A stretch of DNA of 64,000 bases from Nymphaea colorata (Eukaryota > Streptophyta > Magnoliopsida > Nymphaeales > Nymphaeaceae), in NCBI RefSeq assembly GCF_008831285.2, contig NC_045149.1, positions 7,900,417 to 7,964,416 of the forward strand, in the 5' to 3' direction. Positions 25,101-44,324 of the stretch are shown here, piece after piece. A program made the translations under genes and the position numbers. The notes below the pieces were generated by a model. That model had not been told where the DNA came from. It did not search any database and was given only the letters and a program-made list of their open reading frames with translations. How positions within the stretch are numbered: the stretch's first letter is position 1; every line of letters begins with the position of its first letter.

Positions 25101-25735
25101 AGATAAGATGGTATCGGCAGTTCATCAATCCTGATTATCCCCACCATTGATGGGTATAGATCAAGCAATTCTGCAATCGGTTTTGGTGGTTTACATTCAA
25201 GGGTTTCTAAGTTTGAAACCTCTAGCCACTTTCATGTTTTAGTGTGTTATTCCTTTGGGCTGCTAAGGATAGCAAGACATAGATGACATGGTGTCGGCAG
25301 TTCATCAATCCTGTTTATCCCCACCAGTCATGGATATAGATCAAGTAATTCTCCAATCTGTTTTCGTGATTAACATTCAAGGGGTTCAAAGTTTGAAACC
25401 TGCAGTTCATCAATCCTGTTTAACCCCACCAGTCATGGATATAGATCAAGTAATTCTCCAATCTGTTTTCGTGATTAACATTCAAGGGGTTCAAAGTTTG
25501 AAACCTGTAGCCGCTGTCATGTTCCAGTGTGTTATTCTTCTGGGTTGCTAAAGGTAGCAAGACATAAATGATATGGTGTCGGCAGTTCATCAATCCTATT
25601 ATCCCCACCATTCATGGATATAGATCAAGCATCTCCAATCGGTTTTCGTGGTTTACATTCAAGGGGTTCAATGTTTGAAACTTGTTTCAGTGTGTTATTC
25701 CTCTGAACGGCTAAGGGTAGCAAGCATAACACTCA
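25101..25735. repeat. satellite-like array, about 180-bp unit, 3 full and 1 partial copy
   Basis: Units begin near 25101, 25281, 25402 (5'-truncated) and 25565. Each carries GGCAGTTCATCAATCC or its partial form, CCCCACCA...ATGGATATAGATCAAG, ACATTCAAGGG, GTTTGAAAC and GTGTGTTATTC. Copies 2 and 3 are nearly identical over about 110 bp. A weaker relative of the CCCACCATTGATGGATA block lies at about 27087. Confidence 0.88.
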
Positions 25736-26319
25736 CGTTGAAGGGTGTATTATAAGTCTACTGAAGACCCGAAGCAAGCCAGGATCTTGAGTGCATAAAG
25801 GTATGGTCTTGGAGGTTTTACGCCAAAGGCGATTTTTCATAAGTAAAAAATTGGCTACTAAACCAACCATTAGGAGCTCCTAAGAATGCCTCATGAGAAT
25901 AGATGGTAAGCAGCAGCAGTCATTAACAAGAACTCCAATGCATTTACGGGTTTTCTGTAACAATGCATCAACTGCAATATTGTGAGTCCACTTTTTGTCG
26001 TTTATAACAGTAGTGACTGTCTAGAGTATCAGTTAACCGTCAACTGGAGTTTTGTGTGTCCACCATTTGCAGGGTAGAAAAGTAGTGACTATGAAAAATA
26101 AACTTACATTCGGACTTTTACCGGCCCACCAGTCTGGCTAACTACGCTACGCCTGTTAAAACTAAAATAAGATCAAATGGACTTCAAACTTGATGAACAA
26201 ATATTTACTTAATTGACTAAAATTTTAAATAAAAGCAGAGGTAGCTGGCAGGCAATAACCCATGCCAGCCTCTTTATGCCTCAACCCTCAACAATGAGAT
26301 GCCTGAATCATCCACAAGC

Positions 26320-26565
26320 AAAGTACAGAAAATAATCCACACCTTCATCATAACATGGCTGGAAGATATGACTGGTGGTTTGGTTGGATGCCAACACACA
26401 AGTGATGAGCTCTGCTCCCCATCTTACTTCGCTCTAAGGCAAAAAATGAACTCTTAGTGAGCGGAAAGGGCCAAAGTTGAGAGGGCGGGGTCTACCTCAC
26501 CCATCAAAGTTAAGGAAGAAAACCGCGTTCTATAGTGTAAAGCTATAGTAAAGATATCGGTGAAT
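26320..26565. repeat. dispersed direct repeat, copy 2
   Basis: Matches the segment at 24778-25005 block by block in the same orientation, about 1.54 kb away. Confidence 0.7.
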
Positions 26566-26829
26566 AATGTTTCTTACTCTTCAGAAGAAGGCCGAAACTT
26601 CCATTCAAACCCTTATCCCCTAAAGTAGAGAGCGACTCTTGGGTAGACAAAAATCACATGGAGTCAGAGGATAGCCATGGGGAGGGCCAGTTCATTGGTT
26701 CCAATTCGCTTAATGGCGAAGCCATGAGTTTTTTTGTTGAGGGGCCTATTGAGTCACCAACAGGGTTTAAAGTAGGCTCCACGAGCAACTAGATTTGGCC
26801 CCAGGGGTCCTGCCCACCCAACCACCCCT

Positions 26830-27000
26830 TCAATTTTTTTTTTTTTTTTAAATTTACACTTTAAAAAATTTCACTTGTCTTATATAAAAATTATAGAAAA
26901 TATTTTGGCTCTTGTCAAAATTTAAAAGCTTTAATTCGACATCCATCATAAAAAATTTCTATCTCGGCTCTGCTTAGCCCACTTGGGTCTAGTTTCACTG
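26830..27000. repeat. dispersed AT-rich repeat family A, copy 1
   Basis: Shares the block GTCAAAATTTAAAAG/ACTTTAATT followed by C/T-GACxxC and ATxATGAAAAAT-like sequence with 37905-38060, and more weakly with 40045-40230. Non-coding, probably a decayed non-autonomous transposon. Confidence 0.55.
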
Positions 27001-27244
27001 CAATGGAATTTTTGAAGAGCTGGTGTCAGCACTCGCCCACACCAGCTACATTATAGCTCTGCTACTGGATTTGCCCAAGGTTTTCCCACCATTGATGGAT
27101 ACAGAACAGCAAAGACAGTGGAAAGGGAAGAAAAATAACCTCTTGTAAGTTGGCCACTAAACCAACAACCACGGGAAGAAATGGGCCATTAACATGAAGT
27201 TCAATGAATTTTAGATGACCATAGCACAAATTTGGTATGGTCAA

Positions 27245-28096
27245 CTTATAATAAGAGGCACCACGGGTGGGCCCAATACTTGATACCCGAGTTTGGGCTT
27301 GAACCGTTGCAATAAAAAATATTTTTTTAATATAAACTAAAATTTTTAAATATAAAATATATTTTTAATAATAAAATATATATTATTATTAAATTAAAAA
27401 AAAACTAATTGAGTCGAATCGAGCCCGAGCTTGGGCCCAATCAGGTAGCCGGACCAGTTGCGGGTGCTCAAATTTCAACATGTTTTAAAAAATAAAAAAG
27501 ACCCTAAAAATAAAATGCAAACATAAAATGTGGTAATAGGAAATAAAAAAATGCCAAAAACGTGAAAAACAGTGCTTTTCTAATGATTTTGGTTTTTTTT
27601 TGTTTGGCATACCAGTAAATTGTTAGAAAAATACGGTGTTTCATATATATATATATATATTAAAAAACTGGGTTTTTTGTGACAAGGCTGTCTGGCGACA
27701 TGGTTTAAACATTTGCCTTCCTACCGTTAGGATGTCAAACCTCGACAGATATATGGTTCAGTACCACCAAGGGTTGGTATCGGATCCAACGTCTATCAGC
27801 TTCAATGTTCTTGAATCATAAGTTCATTCTTCCAAAACCTGAATTCAGATTTGAGTACCAAACATTACATGCAATTGTTTCTAATCTTTCTTAGATGCCG
27901 AACTCTAATTCCAAGCTATGTCACAATCAGGGGCGGGACAAACGGTTTGAGGGTCGAGCCAAGAGGAGCGACAGGTTGGGTTAACAGGAGCGACGGGTCG
28001 GGCAAAACTAAAAAAATTTGATTTTTTCAATATAATTTTCTTTTCTTGTGCTCACTCAGGCCATGACCCAAGCGGGCCCCCCTCCCTCCGCCCCTC
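27245..28096. other. spacer with GC-flanked AT-rich foldback-like repeat
   Basis: 27277-27480 has GGGCCCAA/GAGCCCGAGC-type GC-rich arms around a very AT-rich core and resembles 50205-50490 in design. An (AT)n run lies at 27640-27660. No gene seen. Confidence 0.45.
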
Positions 28097-28865
28097 GTCA
28101 CAATGGTATGGGTATGGGGCCAGTACGGGTATTGGTACCATGATTTTAGTAAATATTAGTACGGCAGTACCACAAATATTATATATTATTATATATTTTT
28201 AATTCAAAAATTTAAAAAACCAAGTGATATCATCACATTAATATTGAAAAAACCAAATGATACAAAATTAAAATACAGATACGTGACAGAATATTACAAA
28301 ATTATGTCAATGAAATATGAAAGAGAAATGGTATGAAAACTTAAAAGTTAGCTGAAAGTTTGAAACAGAAACGAGACATGTGGTGATCGGGTCTGCCTTT
28401 GGCTCCGTGAATTAGGTTGGCGACACAGGAAAAAAAACTCCCTACATTTTCATAACAAAACTGCTCAAATTCCATCCCAAAGCAACAATGCAATCAATGA
28501 AAAGAATAACGGCATGGAAAACCAAAACATGTATTTAATCACAAAATCGAGCATCAAAAGACAAAATCACAATATTGAACATCAAGAGACAAGACCCTAA
28601 ACACTGCCACCACAGTCCGGCAACAGCCACTGTTCACCGCCCGTCGCCAGTCGCCGTCCACCGCCGCTGCCCAAGGTGGCCGCAAGGCTGCAAGCACTTG
28701 CGGCCGAGGGTTGTTCCAAAGTCCAGAAGGAGTAGGAAGCACGATTTTTCATTTTAGTTTTTAAGTTATGGTAGGGTTTGAATCTCGTTTTGACCCAAAA
28801 CCAGATCCAAACTTACCGGCACTGATACTGATACGCCACCCATTCAGGAGGAGTACCGTTGTGAC
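28097..28865. mobile_element. candidate TIR element with GC-rich internal fragment
   Basis: The ends read GTCACAATGGTA (28097-28108) and, complemented, GTCACAACGGTA (28854-28865): 11 of 12 bases match. The interior is AT-rich except for a GC-rich patch (28590-28730) rich in CCGCC/GTCGCC. No transposase frame and no clear target duplication. Confidence 0.4.
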
Positions 28866-29282
28866 ATAGATTCCAAATATACTACATTCTATAATCACAT
28901 TCTATAATCTAGCAAAATGAATCCAATTTTTCTTTCTATCAAATTGGGTTAAATAAAAGGGAGATATCTAGAATGTCGTGCATATTGAGTCCCCAATTCG
29001 ACTAATTATGTTAGATAGCTCCAGTCGCTAGGACTAAGATCGGGTCAAATGGATCTGAAACTGAATAGACTTGACAATGTCTGGGCAGGGCAGGGTGAAG
29101 AACGTCATCAGAAACCCCGACCCGAAGAGCTAACATTCAAAGCCAGAGAACCGCTGTTGAGAGGTGGGTGGCCTTTTCGACGCGCGGCCCTCTTCTTCTG
29201 CGGGCTGCTGCTTCTGGCGAGACTCCCTTTGAAGGAAGCGACCAGCAGGTGAACTCTCCGGCAGGGTGGGAGAGCGAAAGCG
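28866..29282. other. upstream region and 5' UTR of NFD4-like gene
   Basis: No gene. The last 100 bases are GC-rich and lead into the start codon in the context GCGATGG. Confidence 0.45.
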
Positions 29283-32200
29283 ATGGGTGGGGAGTCCAGG
29301 AAATGGCTGGTGCTCGTGGCGACGGTGTGGATTCAGGCGTTCACCGGCACCAACTTCGACTTCTCCGCCTACTCGTCGGAGCTGAAGTCGGTGCTGGGAG
29401 TGTCCCAGTTCCTGCTCAACTACCTGGCCGTGGCCTCCGACCTCGGCAAGGCCTTCGGCTGGTCCTCCGGCCTTGCCCTCCTTTACATGCCCGCCTGGGC
29501 CGCCCTCTTCATCGCCGCCACGCTCGGACTCGCCGGCTACGGCGTGCAGTGGCTCCTCATCCAGCGCCTCATTGCTCTCCCCTACCCACTGGTAACCACG
29601 CCCTCCCCCTCCCTCTCTCTGTCCATCTCGTTGTTGGTTGCTGAATGACTAAAAACAGTTTCCGTTAATCTTCTATGTTCTTTGAATCTTTTCTCTTCTT
29701 TCCTCGTTTAAGATTATAAAGTTAGTTCTCTCTTTCAAGATGAAAAACTCGCAGAGAAAAACTTCGATTTCCTTTTATTAGTGTTTCGTTTCTGGTATCG
29801 ATCGATGAACCAGTAGGGCGGCGATCGTTTTCGGGACGTGGGTGGGGATGTTGAACCAGAGAGGGGAGGGGACGCGGTGTCTTGTTTACTTCCGTTCTGG
29901 TTTCTTCCTTCACCAAGAGTGGTGTCTCGTGAAGTGACAATCCCTTGCTAAAAGAACCAGAACAGAGGATTTTGCTCTCTCCTCTTTCGTATTCAAACCG
30001 CTCGACGGCCATCTTCTTCTTGATTTGCTTTCTGCAAATCCCAGCTTCATGCGGTTATGGCGATGACGCGAAGAAGGTGGCCTGAAGCTCCATAAAGAAG
30101 GCGGCAGCGGCGGCCACTGAACCGCCGCCACATGCCCCTTGCAGTTAAACATCTCCACTACGTCACAATCTTCCGGAGCAATTGCCACCTCTTAAATTTG
30201 ATGATCAGCAGAAGCCGAAGATTTAAAAATCACAAAAAAGTTGAAGAAAGAAATCGCCTGTCCTTTGTTCTAAATGTGAGATATTTGAAAAATTGCAAAC
30301 AAGCATTCGTACTCTTTTGTTGTTGAACGAATAAAATGTATTTGAAAAGACCAGTTTGCCCTTAATGAAGATTTCTCAAATGTTTGGTAGCTATTCGTAA
30401 ATGTGTTTTAAACAGTTATTTATAAATTCCTGCAAAAGCCCATTTTAAAATATTCTTAGCAATTTTTAAGTATAGTCATATTTGGAATATTAAACTCTTA
30501 ATTGGCTTCCTACCACATAAAGTTTCTCAAATTTAAGTCATCTTGTCACATAATGAAGGGCATTTTTCTTGAAAATTTAGTTTTTGTTTTTTTGAAGAAG
30601 AATAGTTTGGTCATCTCAGATATTTGAGTTCCAGCTTATGACTTAGGACAATCAAGGATATTTATGTTTCGTTTTCTAAAATAATAATATAGGATTTGTC
30701 CTTTTTTTTTAAGCACAAAAAGTTGATATTTAGTAGTCGTCTATCAAAACATATGGGCCAAGTCTCTTGGCACTTTTCCCCACTTACTTTCAACTAATCT
30801 TCTCTCATTTATTCATTTTCCACCAACTTCTTAATTTTTTTTTTGTCTTCAATAAATGTTATTGAGTCAATTTGTCACTGCCACGAAACCCAACGTAGAC
30901 AAAACGGCATTTTTGAAGGTGTCAGTCAGATGCAACCAATAAATATTTATTAAAAACTTAATCATATTAGAATGTTTATTCTCCATCTTATGAGATCTCA
31001 ACAAGGGTAGTCTTGAAATATATATTTTTTTGTTCAACCATTTTTTTAAAAATTGACGACAAAAAAAAAACACTTAAAGGGGGTTTGGATGGCATCTTCA
31101 TGTTACCCAGTTTAGTGAAATAACATGTTTTAAAAACTTTATTTATTTGTTTAAATGATACTTAAACTTGGTTTTTAAATAACCTTAGGTTTTTTACTCC
31201 TTTTTTTTTTTAAACTAAATTTTGTCAAAATTAGGTTTTCTAAAACTCAGTTTTACCAACATTCAAACCACTTTTAAAAAATTGGTTTTAGAGTGTCATC
31301 CAAAACGCCCCTTAAAAATACTTTTTTCTTTTCTACGACGTAACTTGCAACTAAAGTTGTATTTATTGCACCCAAACGTATTTAATTCGAACCAAATAGC
31401 TGGTTTTAAAAGCAAAATTAATTTTGCATTTAAGATCGAGCCAACGAAACACCTCCAATAAATGTTTTTTACATAATTTGAAATATTGACACCCCAACTT
31501 TGCTTCCTTTCACATGAGTTACCCTTGAGAAAAGAGCAAAAAAAAAAAAAAATTATGAAATCTATTAGTTGACGAAGATATCTTCCTCATTAAGGCAAAA
31601 CAGAAAAAAGAAAAAAAATCACCTTTTAAAAATAAAAACTCTAATATATCTTGCAAAAATACTGTTTTTTCTACTTTTTGTTAAAAAAATATGGGAGTGT
31701 GTACGTGGGCTGCGCGCACGAGCTAAGGAGTATGTGTGTGTGTTGGTGCAGGTGTTCCTGATGTGCCTGCTGGCTGGGCTGAGCATCTGCTGGTTCAACA
31801 CCGTCTGCTTCGTTGCCTGCATCCGCTGCTTTCCGACCAACCGTTCCTTGGCCCTCGCCCTCACCGTCAGCTTCAACGGCCTGAGCCCCGCCCTCTACGA
31901 CCTCGCCGCCCACTCCTTCTCCGTCTCCACCGCCGCCCTCCCTCCCCTCTACCTCCTCCTCAACGCCCTCCTCCCCCTCGCGGTCTCCCTAGCCACCGCC
32001 CTCCCCATCGCCCGCCACTCCGCCCCCCCGGCCAGCTTTTCCACCATCGCCGACTCCCTCGTTTTCCTTGCCCTCAACCTCCTCGCCGTCCTCGTCGGCG
32101 TCTACCTCGTCCTCGCCGACTCCCTCTCCTTCACCTCCCTCTTCGCCTACCGCGGACTCTTCCTCGCCGCCCTCTTCCTCCTCACCGTCCCCCTCGCCGT

Positions 32201-33923
32201 CCCCGGCGTCGTCTACGCCAGGGAATGGGCCCACTCCAGCATCCACCGCAGCTTCAGGATCACCGCCTCCGGCTTCAACCTCGTGGGGGCAGAGGAGCTG
32301 GAGTTGTACAAGGGTCTCCTCTCTGATGGGGGCGGCGGCATTGCGCTGCCGACGGAGGAGGAAAAGGAGGGGGTCTGTGACGGCGAAGAGAAGGAACGGG
32401 GGTGGTGGTCGAAATGGGTCATGAGGAAGGACGGACTTCTGATATTAGGGGAGGAGCACGGGGTAAGGCGGCTGCTGGGGAGGGTGGATTTCTGGCTGTA
32501 TTACCTGAGCTACTTCTGTGGGGCGACGGTGGGGCTCGTGTACAGCAACAACGTGGGGCAGATACTTGAGTCGCTCGGCGGAGGGTCGAACACCACGTCT
32601 CTGGTCTCCCTCTACTCCACCTCCTCCTTCTTCGGACGGCTGCTCTCCGCCACCCCTGACTTCTTCCGCGGGTATGTCTCCTCTTCCACCTCCTCCTTCC
32701 AAACGTTCACACTATTTTGACATCCACAGCAATCGATATGGTCTCTTCTCAAGGCCGTATATCTCTTCCTCCTGTTCTTAAGATGCGATGAACAAAACGT
32801 TGAGTTTTTTTGGCATTTTCAAAATGAGAATCAGAGAGCAGTCGTCAAGCTAACCTGTAGGCATGTAGATTTATGTTCTGTAGGTTGAAGGCAGTTGAGA
32901 GTTCGATCAATATTGCTAGATTTAAAGTACTGCAATCTAATTACTCAGGTTTCTGCAATTACATTTCGAAAACCAAACTCTGAAGAACACCCAAATGAAT
33001 GCTTGTTTAGATGTTGAAAAAAATTTAAAAACAGATGAAGATTCAGAAGTTTTAGATCATTGGGACATCCATTTCTATAAATAAATAAACTAGTTTGAGA
33101 ATGCAATTGTTGGTTTGTCACATGCGCATCATCACAACTTGAAAACAGGTTCAAGAATCCGACTTGCTAAGTATATAATTTGATCGAAAGTTAGCACTTT
33201 GATCCTTTCTTTGCCGCTACCAATGTTTGAGAAAGAAATTTTGGCAAGTTGGAGGAGTTATGTAACCGTGCTAAACTGTGGCGGTGTACAGTGTACTGAT
33301 GACAGTACCTAAGGAAAGATGAATTGTTCCAATAAAAAAACAGAGTTAGAAATTCAGATTCATATGTCAACATTTATTGAAGTCTGTCAATGGCCACCCT
33401 TGTACGCACATGTAAAGTATTTGGAAAGCCGTGCTAATCAAGTGAACACAGCCCATCTTGCAGGAGGGTGTACTTCGCGCGGACGGGCTGGCTCGCAATG
33501 GCGCTCATCCCCACGCCAGTGGCCTTCTTCCTTCTCGCACTCTCCGGCAGCATTCCCGCCGTCTACGTCGCAACTGCCCTGATCGGCTCGAGCTCCGGCT
33601 TCATCTTCGCGGCCGCCGTGTCGGTGACGTCGGAGCTGTTCGGCGTCGACAGCTTTGGCGTCAACCACAACATCATCATCTCCAACATTCCCCTGGGATC
33701 CCTGCTCTACGGCTCTTTAGCAGCGCTTGTCTACGACGCAAATGGCACTGCTAGCGACAGTACCGTGACCTGCGACGGTCGCAAATGCTACGCCTCAACG
33801 TTCGTCGTCTGGGGGTGCGTGTCCCTGTTTGGCTTGATGTGTAATGTCTTGCTTTATGTCAGAACGCGATTTGCATATGACATGTTCGAAAGGACACGAC
33901 GCGGTATCGAGTCCGAATTCTGA
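29283..33923 (+). CDS. NFD4-like / nodulin-like major facilitator transporter
   Basis: Exons: 29283-29591, 31752-32671, 33464-33923; frame kept, 562 residues. The start MGGESRKWLVLVATVWIQAF opens a run of membrane helices with the nodulin-like signature (FTGTNFDFSAYSSELK, SQFLLNYLAVASDLGKAFGW). About residues 104-300 continue with hydrophobic helices, 300-360 form a charged cytosolic loop rich in Glu/Arg, and the C-terminal half has the second transporter lobe (DFWLYYLSYFCGATVGLVYSNN; GSSSGFIFAAAVSVTSELFG; NHNIIISNIPLGSLLYGSLAA). Arabidopsis NUCLEAR FUSION DEFECTIVE 4 belongs to this family; most members have no known substrate. Length and two-lobed layout fit the family. Coding sequence is very GC-rich, while introns (29592-31751 and 32672-33463) are AT-rich. 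It is convergent with the kinase gene. Confidence 0.87.
29592..31751 (+). other. NFD4-like intron 1, 2.2 kb
   Basis: Donor CTG|GTAACC, acceptor GGTGCAG. It holds a PIF/Harbinger-like MITE (31079-31311). The rest is AT-rich with no gene. Confidence 0.6.
31079..31311. mobile_element. MITE with GGGG-TTTGGATG terminal inverted repeats
   Basis: Left end GGGGGTTTGGATGGCA (31079-31094); right end, complemented, GGGGCGTTTTGGATGACA (31294-31311). TTAAA flanks both sides (31074-31078 and 31312-31316), compatible with a TAA/TTA-type target duplication as made by PIF/Harbinger elements. About 233 bp, no coding capacity, inside NFD4-like intron 1. Confidence 0.72.
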
Positions 33924-34221
33924 TCTTTTGTCTTGTGTTCGGAACACACGGTACCGTGTTTGTCCTGGTCATCATATTCCATTGTGCCCATGAGAAAAGG
34001 GCATCAAAATTTTGCATCAGAGGTTGAATTCCTTGAGCAAATTCCATTTATCTTGGAGAGCTTCCTCATTGACTGGAATTTGGAGGTTTATAAGTGGAAT
34101 ATACCAACTAGGGTCCTTGTAGATAGAAAATGTTCGAGAGGAGGAGCCGCTGACTGTTTTTCTTCATCTTGGTATGTATATGATATGTAAGGGACTGCCT
34201 AAGCCTACATCATTATCAATG

Positions 34222-34227
34222 AATAAA
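34222..34227 (+). terminator. likely poly(A) signal of NFD4-like gene
   Basis: AATAAA about 300 bases after the NFD4-like stop, followed by a second AATAAAG-like overlap. Position is reasonable for a plant 3' UTR; cleavage site not determined. Confidence 0.4.
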
Positions 34228-37017
34228 ATAAAGATGAGAGGAATTGGATTTGCCTCAGAGTTCCAAATGAACTGCTGTCAAAATTAATTATGGTCGCTCA
34301 AGTTGGTTTCAGTGTCACATTTCTTTTTTCTAATGTTTACTTAGGATTATGTTTCTAAGGTTTGGATGAACATATGATACATCTTTCAACTCGAATACTG
34401 CGCTTGTCACTCGTTTGCAGCTCAAAGTTACAATGCACTAAAACATAACAACGACCATGATATTCATATGAATATTTAGCATGAAAATGGTCTTCCAAGG
34501 GTGTGTTTGGCTTCCTTTACTTGGCAAGGGCATTGCACCCGTGCCGACATGGTTGGATAAAAGGGTGCAGGACCCGATTTGGACATGATAAAATAATATT
34601 TGTATTTTTGGGTCTACTTTGGTACTTTTTTTTTATTTATTTATATTATATAAATATTAATATTAAATATATGTATTCGTATCTCAAGATTACCAAATGT
34701 TTTTGTCTTTTTTGCAAATGGGCCACATCTAACCCCGCTTATGAGTGAGAAGGCCGAGTTCCTATTTTCAGACGCAAGGAATAAGTTCCCGCATTAATGG
34801 TAGGAAAGGGAAAGGGAATCATATAAAGAGAATGAGCGGATGAATAAAGTACTTTGAATGGCCATTGTCCTTTGTCCTATGCTAAGCTTTCTCCATTTCC
34901 TTCGGTATTGATAGAACAACCATAAATTCTTTTCTACATGGGTATGTCAATGAATTAGATTCACACATATATGTATTCTTAACCAGGGATAGAGTCATGA
35001 TTTTTTTCAAGAACAGGCAACCTCGAATCTAAGTAGGACCAAAATGAACCTGAATTTAAAAAAATATATTGCAAAACTAAATTTTTTAATTTTTTCAATG
35101 TATTTTTCTTTTTCAAATAGTTGGGGGTGGGGCCATGGCCTAGGTGCCCACCCCTCCTTTCGCTCTTGTTCTGAACCAAATTCAATTTTTTCGATGTTAA
35201 CAAATTCAGATGTGAATGTCAATGAAAAACGGACATATCTGATTCGAAATCCAAAACTGATTTAACAATCCAAATCCATTTTTAAATTCACATCCAAATC
35301 TGAATCTCAATTTTAAACCAAATCCGACAAACTTGAGCATTGGATATATGATATTTATTTAGAACTCTCAGACCGTATATTTATGTAAATCAGAATCTGA
35401 ATTCAATTGGATACTAAAGAAAGGCCAAATATCATCTGATTTCTTAATCAGATATTATTTTTTTTCCTTATCCAACCTTTTTGGAATGGTTCAATCATAC
35501 ACCAGAACTAAGTCGGATATATTGATATTCCTATTTTCATTTACCATGCACCTCAAGGGTCATCCTTTTGTTTTGTTTTTTTTTTAAATTGCTTCTTGAA
35601 AAAGAAGAGAAAGAAAAAAAATGAGTTCATTCTAGGGATGGATAAGTTCATACATGGTTCTGCCCACGCTTTTATGGTAATCTGGTATAGTAAAATTGGA
35701 TCCAGTTTTTATATTGGACTCTATTGAGCTTACAGTTTGAAAACCAAACCTAGCAAGGTCTGACTAGAGTACACAGGACCTGACATTTGCGTACGGGTCG
35801 GATCTTTTTAATTTGTCATGTTTTCATGACAGACCACATGCATATCGGATCTAGATCAAATCAATAGCTGGATGCTCTTTTTGTCTGAAACCGGTTAAAT
35901 GGATCCATGGGGTTGAGATGGTAAAGAAGCACTTTGTGTAATGGGTATCAAAAATTGAGACATGTTCATGAAACAATAGTTCTAGTATTTCTTGAATCTA
36001 GCTTCATTTTTGGTGCAGATTCATGAAATACTTACAAAGTATTACTGTTGTTTAAAAGGTTGTCTGACAATAAGAATAAGATGTTACTCTTTTATGTATT
36101 TACCCCAAAAATTAGGATAGATTCACGGTATATATTTTAAGTGTTTTATGAAGTTGCCTCATTTTTTTGGGATAGATACATTCAATAGTTACCTCTGGTT
36201 AGTATTGGTAAGTGATTGTTTGACAACATAAACACTATGTTAGTGTCCGATGAGATTCATAACACACTAGTTCTAGTGTTTTATAAATCTGTCATAATCT
36301 TTGAGGCAAATTTATTAGACATTTATATATTATTCTTGCTGCCAAACTACCCTTAGGAGGGTGTTCAATAAGAGGACAGTATGTTCTTGCATCACATGTT
36401 GTTAGGACTCATGCGTGCTCTAGAAATACTTGTATATTTTTAGTAGAAACATGTGTTCTAGAACATTATGTTCTTTCTCCTGCGGACCCATCAAAGTTAG
36501 CATCTACACCCTAAGACTTTGCTTGCTTTAGCCCTACCCAAAAACTGGTGTTTATTGGATTTGAACTCTCGTCGCTTTCGCCCAAGACCCACTTTTTGTG
36601 CATGCACATGTTATAGATGAACTTGTGTGTTCGGGGTCTCAAAATGACCAAAGTGCTCCTCCCTCTAAAAAAGGGACACAATCATTGGTAAGGGCAAAAA
36701 TGGAAATATTTTTTTGAATAAAAAGAACTAATATATCACCTTTTCAAAAAATGACTGAAATACCCTCAGTTCGGACAGTCTAAGGGGGCCAGCCTTCTCA
36801 CTACTTTTTTTTGGATGGTAGGTTGTTAACAGCTTGCTCACCCGTAAAAAGGTTCAGTCAAAAGTTTTCCATTGAACTTAGAGGAGAAGAAATCCCTCTT
36901 TCCATTTATATATGTACATTTTGTTCATTTACATGCATCCAGCATCTAGGACTGCTAGTTGTAACACAGAAACACTAAACAAGCTTACAGGCGCCACCAG
37001 GCATGGCTCAGTCAAGA
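34228..37017. other. convergent intergenic spacer with decayed repeats
   Basis: No gene supported. 35200-35480 belongs to a repeat family with 38860-39230 (AATCTGAATC, AATCCAAATCC and ATATCATCTGATTTCTTAATCAGATAT-like blocks), and 35930-36360 to one shared with 45420-45570 and 49100-49390. Downstream part (about 36900-37017) is probably kinase 3' UTR. Confidence 0.5.
35930..36360. repeat. dispersed repeat family B, copy 1
   Basis: Internally repetitive: variants of GATTCATGAAA, CTAGTxTTTxxTGAATCT and TGCCAAAC recur. Related stretches lie at 45420-45570 and 49100-49390 with the same order (ATTCATGAAACAxTTACATATTAT, TGCxAAAC). Non-coding. Confidence 0.55.
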
Positions 37018-44142
<7,125 letters not shown>

Positions 44143-44253
44143 TGTGTCCACAGAGAGAGAAAGAGATAGAAAGAAAGAGCAAGATTGCAATCTATCATGA
44201 GCTCATTACAAGCTCTATATCTTTATGAAGGACTCTCTCTCTCTCTCTCACTC

Positions 44254-44256
<3 letters not shown>
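44143..44256 (-). promoter_or_regulatory. kinase 5' UTR / proximal upstream region
   Basis: A stretch rich in CT on the sense strand precedes the ATG; further out are GAGAGAGAG and then the (AT)n run. Transcription start not identified. Confidence 0.4.

Positions 44257-44322
<66 letters not shown>
44257..44322. repeat. (AT)n microsatellite, about 65 bp, upstream of the kinase
   Basis: AT dinucleotides 115 bp upstream of the kinase start codon, adjoining a (CT)n run at 44232-44249. Position puts it in the promoter or 5' UTR. Confidence 0.95.

Positions 44323-44324
<2 letters not shown>

Noticed and set aside
25101-25735. CRISPR-like repeat array
   Set aside because: Units of about 180 bp without short repeat/spacer structure; the sequence is plant nuclear, so this is a satellite-type array.
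29722-30188. Overlapping minus-strand frames of 92-96 codons in the NFD4-like intron
   Set aside because: No recognisable domain, no homology pattern, within a well-supported intron.
31736-32326. Arg/Pro-rich 196-codon frame
   Set aside because: A +1 shadow of the GC-rich NFD4-like exon 2; composition artefact.
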